Positions 6,899 to 9,850 of a stretch of DNA of 9,850 nucleotides are shown piece by piece. The notes beneath the pieces are model-generated. The model had not been told where the DNA came from, searched no databases, and worked only from the letters and a program-made list of their open reading frames with translations. The stretch is taken from contig DHWV01000033.1 of NCBI GenBank assembly GCA_002413355.1, positions 1 through 9,850 of the forward strand, read 5' to 3'. The position numbers and the translations under genes were made by a program. Numbering within the stretch: the first letter of the stretch is position 1; each line of letters opens with the position of its first letter. Source of the DNA: Desulfobulbaceae bacterium UBA5173 (lineage in GTDB: Bacteria > Desulfobacterota > Desulfobulbia > Desulfobulbales > Desulfobulbaceae).

Positions 6899-6903
6899 CA
6901 GTC

Positions 6904-7509
6904 ATGCACATTTCGGAAGGAGTGCTTTCCGCACCGGTTCTGATCAGCGGCGGAGTTTTCGCTGGTATCGGCACCGCTATCGGGCTGAGAAAGATCAATC
7001 TGGACGACATGATGCCTGCCGCCCTGCTTTCCTCGGCGTTTTTTGTTGCCAGCTTAGTGCATGTCCCCATTGGTCCCGGTTCTGTGCATCTGGTTCTGAG
7101 CGGCCTGCTCGGATTGGTGTTGGGTTGGGCCAGCTTTCCAGCCATTCTGATTGGCCTTTTTCTGCAAGCGGTCTTTTTCCAGTTCGGCGGCCTGACTATT
7201 CTCGGTGTGAACACTGTGACCATGGCTGCGCCCGCCGTTTTCTGCCATTATCTGTTCCGCCGCTGGCTGGAGCAGCCGAACACCCGGCCTGCCGCCGCTT
7301 TTGCCGCCGGTTTTCTCGCCATTCTCCTGTCTTCCCTGCTGACTGCCGCCGCTCTCAGCTTTTCGGATGAAGGCTTCACCGCCGCCGCAAAGGCATTGAT
7401 CGCCGCCAATGTGCCGGTCATGGTGATTGAAGGCTGCATCACCATGTTTACGGTTGGTTTCATTGCTAAAGTGCAGCCGGAAATTCTACAGGTCAATGCC
7501 GCGCTATGA
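6904..7509 (+). CDS. nikM: NikM, substrate-specific membrane component of an ECF nickel transporter
   Basis: NikM/CbiM proteins bind Ni2+ or Co2+ in the inner membrane and, with the EcfT and ATPase subunits, carry the ion inward. The 201-residue protein starts MHISEGVLSAPVL, the family opening MHI-x-(D/E)-G. In the known NikM structure the ligands are the Met1 amine, the His2 backbone and side chain, and a histidine further on. Here His2 is present and His62, in GPGSVHLVLSG (57-67), is the likely partner. Hydrophobic segments are spread over about 10-28, 38-55, 62-95, 98-118, 130-151 and 165-190. The sequence alone does not separate nickel from cobalt; nickel is inferred from the accompanying nikL and nikK. 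Its TGA overlaps the nikL start as ATGA, so the two are translationally coupled. Confidence 0.92.
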   Translation: MHISEGVLSAPVLISGGVFAGIGTAIGLRKINLDDMMPAALLSSAFFVASLVHVPIGPGSVHLVLSGLLGLVLGWASFPAILIGLFLQAVFFQFGGLTILGVNTVTMAAPAVFCHYLFRRWLEQPNTRPAAAFAAGFLAILLSSLLTAAALSFSDEGFTAAAKALIAANVPVMVIEGCITMFTVGFIAKVQPEILQVNAAL

Positions 7510-8123
7510 ACCACTCTTCGTTTCTTCGACTGCTTGTGCTTGCCGGCCTGCTTCTGCTGCCGTTCTCTGCCCAGGCGCATAAAATCAGCATCTTTGCTTG
7601 GCCGGAAGGCAGCGAGATTCGCGGCGAGGTCAAATTCAACGGAGGCCGGAAGGCCAAAAATGTGCAGATTGCTGTGCAGAACGCGGCGGACAGCGTGGTA
7701 CTTGCGGAAACGGTCTGCAACGAGAACGGTGAATTCCGTGTCGCACTGCCGGATGCGGTGCTGAAGATGCATCCTGATCTGCTGCTTGTCGCCAACGGCG
7801 GTGAAGGGCATCGCGGCGAATGGCGGCTGGAGGCAAAGGAATACGCATCAGCGGCAAGTGCAGCCGTATCACCTACCGCTGTCGCTTCATCCGTTTCCCC
7901 GCCTGCTTCGACATCTCCGGCGGCAGCATCTGACGAGCTATTATTGCGCCGGATTATTTCCGAAGAACTGAGCAAAGGGCTGTCGCCAGTGCGCAAAGCT
8001 CTTGCTGAAAGCCACGATCAAGAGCCGACCCTGCGCGACATTCTCGGCGGTATGGGCTGGATCATCGGGCTGGCCGGCATGGCCGCCTGGGCGCAGAGCC
8101 GCCGTCAGTGCAGGCAGGCGTGA
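7506..8123 (+). CDS. nikL: NikL-like accessory protein of the nickel transporter
   Basis: NikL proteins accompany NikM in the NikKMLQO type of nickel ECF system, in place of the small N subunit. The 205-residue protein has a signal peptide (about 1-24, ending SAQA), a small beta-rich extracytoplasmic domain at 25-112 (HKISIFAWPEGSEIRGEVKF onward, with the Gly-rich NGGRKAKNVQI segment typical of carboxypeptidase-regulatory-like folds), an Ala/Ser/Pro linker at 113-142, a charged helix at 143-172, and one C-terminal membrane helix at about 177-196 followed by RRQCRQA. After cleavage the mature protein would begin with His25. It overlaps nikM by four bases (ATGA). Assignment rests on domain layout and operon position. 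Confidence 0.82.
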   Translation: MNHSSFLRLLVLAGLLLLPFSAQAHKISIFAWPEGSEIRGEVKFNGGRKAKNVQIAVQNAADSVVLAETVCNENGEFRVALPDAVLKMHPDLLLVANGGEGHRGEWRLEAKEYASAASAAVSPTAVASSVSPPASTSPAAASDELLLRRIISEELSKGLSPVRKALAESHDQEPTLRDILGGMGWIIGLAGMAAWAQSRRQCRQA

Positions 8124-8143
8124 ACCGCAGCCACTCTGAATGC

Positions 8144-8160
8144 GCGGAGAAAACGTCCGC
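8144..8160 (+). repeat. Small hairpin between nikL and nikK
   Basis: GCGGA (8144-8148) and TCCGC (8156-8160) form a 5-bp stem with a 7-base loop in the 82-base gap between the genes. No T tract follows, so it is not a terminator. It may protect or separate the nikK part of the message, but this is weakly supported. Confidence 0.25.
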
Positions 8161-8205
8161 CCGTTCTTTCTCATTCATCGTTCACCAGAAAAAAAGGAGC
8201 AACCA

Positions 8206-8982
8206 ATGAAGATCAAAGCCGCAGCCATGACCGCCGCCCTCCTTGCCATGATGGCCGGAGAGGCATTCGCCCATTTCGGCATGGTGATCCCTTCGGAAAA
8301 CATCGTCACCCCGGCCAAGAAGAACGTGAAGGTTGACTTGTCGTTCATCCATCCTTTTGAATTGAAAGGCATGGATTTGGCCAAGCCGAAGCAGTTCTTC
8401 ATGGTGAGCGGAGGTGAGAAGACCGACTTGCTGCCGGAAATCAAGGAGAGCAAGGTGCTGGATCATCAGGCGTGGACTGCTGATGTGGCGATTAAAAAGC
8501 CGGGCGTGTACGGTTTTGTCATGGAGCCGACTCCGTACTGGGAGCCAGCTGAGGACATCTACATCATTCATTACACCAAAACCTTGATTGCGGCTTTTGG
8601 TGCCGACCAAGGCTGGGATGAGCCGCTCGGCATCGCCACCGAAATCGTACCGCTGACCCGGCCGTTCGGCAACTATGCAGGCAACAGCTTCACCGGCAAA
8701 GTGCTGCTCAATGGCAAGCCGGTGCCGGGCGCGGAAGTGGAAGTAGAGCTGTACAACAAGGACGGCAAATTTGAGGCACCCAGCGATTATCACGTCACGC
8801 AGGTGGTCAAGGCCGATGCAAACGGCGTGTTCACCTTTGCCTGTCCGCATCCTGGCTGGTGGGGCTTCGCCGCCCTCAACGAGGCCGACTACAAGCTGAA
8901 AGGGCCGGACGGCAAAGAGGAGAAGGGCGTGGAGCTGGGCGCGGTACTGTGGACCTACTTGGATTCGTACAAAACAAAATAA
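8206..8982 (+). CDS. nikK: NikK, periplasmic DUF4198 nickel-transport protein
   Basis: NikK is the periplasmic accessory component found with NikM/NikL nickel transporters; it probably delivers or captures Ni2+, but its chemistry is not settled. The 258-residue protein has a clear signal peptide (1-22, ending EAFA before His23). Its mature start, HFGMVIPSENIV, and blocks HPFELKGMDLAKP at 49-61, KKPGVYGF at 97-104 and NGKPVPGAEVEVELYN at 169-184, with the end block DANGVFTFACPHPGWWGFAA at 204-223, fit the DUF4198 family. The start at 8206 is fixed by AAGGAG at 8194-8199 six bases upstream; an open frame from 8140 would add 22 residues ahead of the signal peptide and has no ribosome binding site. 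It ends one base before nikQ. Candidate metal ligands are His23, His49 and Cys213/His215. Confidence 0.87.
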   Translation: MKIKAAAMTAALLAMMAGEAFAHFGMVIPSENIVTPAKKNVKVDLSFIHPFELKGMDLAKPKQFFMVSGGEKTDLLPEIKESKVLDHQAWTADVAIKKPGVYGFVMEPTPYWEPAEDIYIIHYTKTLIAAFGADQGWDEPLGIATEIVPLTRPFGNYAGNSFTGKVLLNGKPVPGAEVEVELYNKDGKFEAPSDYHVTQVVKADANGVFTFACPHPGWWGFAALNEADYKLKGPDGKEEKGVELGAVLWTYLDSYKTK

Positions 8983-8983
8983 G

Positions 8984-9739
8984 ATGCGCTTTGAGCAGTT
9001 CAGCACAGGCAGCTCTTTTTTGCATCGCGCCGACCCGCGCAGCAAGCTGCTTGCCTCCGGACTGCTCAGTCTGGTCATTGCTCTGTCCCAGCATCTGCGC
9101 ACCGCTTGTGTCGGACTGCTGCTTGCGGTTCTGCTGACTGCGGCGGCGCAGCTTCCTTGGGCACGAGTGCTGCGCAGACTGCTGGTCGTCAACAGCTTCA
9201 ACGTGTTTCTCTTGCTGATGCTGCCACTGACCTACGGCGGCGGGACAGCCCTCCGTGTTGCCGGGTTTGATCTCAGCCGGGCCGGTCTGGCACTTGCTGT
9301 CCTGATCACGGTTAAATCCAACGCCGTGATCCTGCTTTTCATTAGCCTGCTGGCCACGTCCAGCGTGGCGCGGCTTGGACAGGGTCTTCATCAGCTCCGG
9401 CTCTCGCCCCGCCTTTGCCTGCTTCTGCTCTTTTCCTACCGTTATCTCGGCCTGATTCACGAAGAATACCTCCGCCTGCATCGGGCAGCGGAGCTGCGTT
9501 GTTTCCAAACCACCACTAATCTGCATACCTACCGTACTTACGGGCATCTGCTCGGCATGGTTATTGTCCGTAGCTGGAACCGGGCGGCGCGGGTGCAGCA
9601 GGCGATGGCTCTGCGCGGTTTTGCCGGAGTTTTCCACTGCTTGGACGAGGCGGTGTTCCGCCGCAGTGACATCGTTTTACTTGCCGGACTGCTGCTTGCC
9701 GGGCTGGGGCTGATGGTGGTAGAGATTTCCTTCAGTTGA
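8984..9739 (+). CDS. nikQ: NikQ/CbiQ, EcfT-type transmembrane coupling protein
   Basis: EcfT proteins couple the substrate-binding membrane subunit to the ABC ATPases. The 251-residue protein starts MRFEQFSTGSSFLHRADPRSK, which includes the family's typical L/H-x-x-DPR-x-K segment at 14-21. It has membrane segments near 22-35, 41-57, 66-83, 100-125, 143-152 and 229-247. The long cytoplasmic coupling helices carry the two Arg motifs that insert into the ATPases: AAELRCF (168-174) and AMALRGF (207-213, the best match to x-R-G). It starts one base after the nikK stop with no visible Shine-Dalgarno sequence, so translation probably depends on nikK. The next expected gene, nikO (ATPase), does not follow within the window. 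Confidence 0.92.
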   Translation: MRFEQFSTGSSFLHRADPRSKLLASGLLSLVIALSQHLRTACVGLLLAVLLTAAAQLPWARVLRRLLVVNSFNVFLLLMLPLTYGGGTALRVAGFDLSRAGLALAVLITVKSNAVILLFISLLATSSVARLGQGLHQLRLSPRLCLLLLFSYRYLGLIHEEYLRLHRAAELRCFQTTTNLHTYRTYGHLLGMVIVRSWNRAARVQQAMALRGFAGVFHCLDEAVFRRSDIVLLAGLLLAGLGLMVVEISFS

Positions 9740-9754
9740 AACGCGCTGCGGATT

Positions 9755-9786
9755 AAAAAAATCTGCGGGGACAGCGGAACGCTATC
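9755..9786 (-). terminator. Possible terminator of the tRNA-Arg transcript
   Basis: On the minus strand, nine bases after the tRNA end, GATAGCG (9786-9780) pairs with CGCTGTC (9776-9770) over a three-base loop, with one G-T pair. A run of seven T (9761-9755) comes eight bases later. The gap between stem and T run is longer than usual. No matching T tract serves the nik operon on the plus strand. Confidence 0.35.
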
Positions 9787-9795
9787 GGATGACTC

Positions 9796-9850
9796 TGGTG
9801 CGCCAAGCAGGATTCGAACCTGCGGCCTACGGCTTAGAAGGCCGTTGCTC
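9796..9850 (-). tRNA. tRNA-Arg (anticodon UCU), partial
   Basis: The minus strand gives the 3' two thirds of a tRNA: D-stem end GAGC, anticodon arm ACGGC-CTTCTAA-GCCGT with anticodon TCT, variable loop AGGCC, T-arm GCAGG-TTCGAAT-CCTGC, acceptor strand TTGGCGC, discriminator A, and encoded CCA ending at 9796. The 5' part, expected to begin GCGCC, lies beyond the right edge. It reads AGA (and AGG) codons and points toward the nik operon. Confidence 0.93.

Larger units (their letters stand above)
6595..6903. other. 309-base divergent intergenic region
   Basis: This stretch separates the leftward membrane-protein gene from nikM. It holds a leftward promoter near 6679-6708, and a rightward promoter, repeats, dyad and ribosome binding site between 6817 and 6898. 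A rightward open frame at 6491-6820 crosses it but has no ribosome binding site or recognisable protein features and half overlaps the antisense gene. No B12 box, so no cobalamin riboswitch, was seen. Confidence 0.7.

Noticed and set aside
6595..6903. Cobalamin or NiCo riboswitch upstream of nikM
   Set aside because: No B12 box or other recognisable riboswitch core was seen, and the predicted leader of about 50 bases is too short for either.
8182..9201. 339-residue minus-strand open frame opposite nikK and nikQ
   Set aside because: It is antisense to two well-supported nik genes and shows no motif of its own.
1..9850. CRISPR array, insertion sequence or toxin-antitoxin pair
   Set aside because: No spaced direct repeats, transposase motifs, terminal inverted repeats or paired small genes with recognisable features were found by eye.

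Overview
The window reads as an ordinary stretch of chromosome from a Gram-negative bacterium, most likely a Desulfobacterota (deltaproteobacterial, Desulfobulbales-like) sulfur-cycle organism. This placement is an inference from three things: the tmRNA tag ADDYNYAVAA, the nikM-nikL-nikK-nikQ style nickel transporter, and the mix of GC-rich genes (recC, nik) with AT-richer ones. No transposon, phage, plasmid or CRISPR signature was seen.

Layout. The left edge holds the first 13 codons of a leftward gene. A short divergent region separates it from a complete, rightward recC (208-3372) with no recB or recD beside it. Facing recC is a leftward cluster. It runs from a good promoter near 6679-6708 through a membrane GT-C-like glycosyltransferase candidate (6594-4996), comB (4965-4273), smpB (4266-3817) and ssrA/tmRNA (3810-3454), and ends at a strong intrinsic terminator (3445-3407). 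The gaps inside this cluster are only 30, 6 and 6 bases, so it looks like one transcription unit in which the two partners of trans-translation (SmpB and tmRNA) lie last and side by side.

Divergent from the cluster, across 309 bases, is a rightward nickel-uptake operon: nikM (6904-7509), nikL (7506-8123), nikK (8206-8982) and nikQ (8984-9739). NikM is the substrate-specific membrane component, NikL and NikK are the accessory membrane-anchored and periplasmic parts, and NikQ is the EcfT-like coupling protein. The ATPase NikO is not seen. The DNA after nikQ instead carries a leftward tRNA-Arg(UCU) that runs off the right edge. The nik control region holds a consensus -35 element, a 23-base dyad just upstream of the ribosome binding site, and a repeated CCGYGTTGCGK word, which together suggest metal-responsive repression.

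No wholly new system was found. The items most worth checking are the nik regulatory region and missing ATPase, the N-terminal histidines predicted on three Nik proteins, and the comB-smpB-ssrA arrangement with its AT-rich membrane gene.
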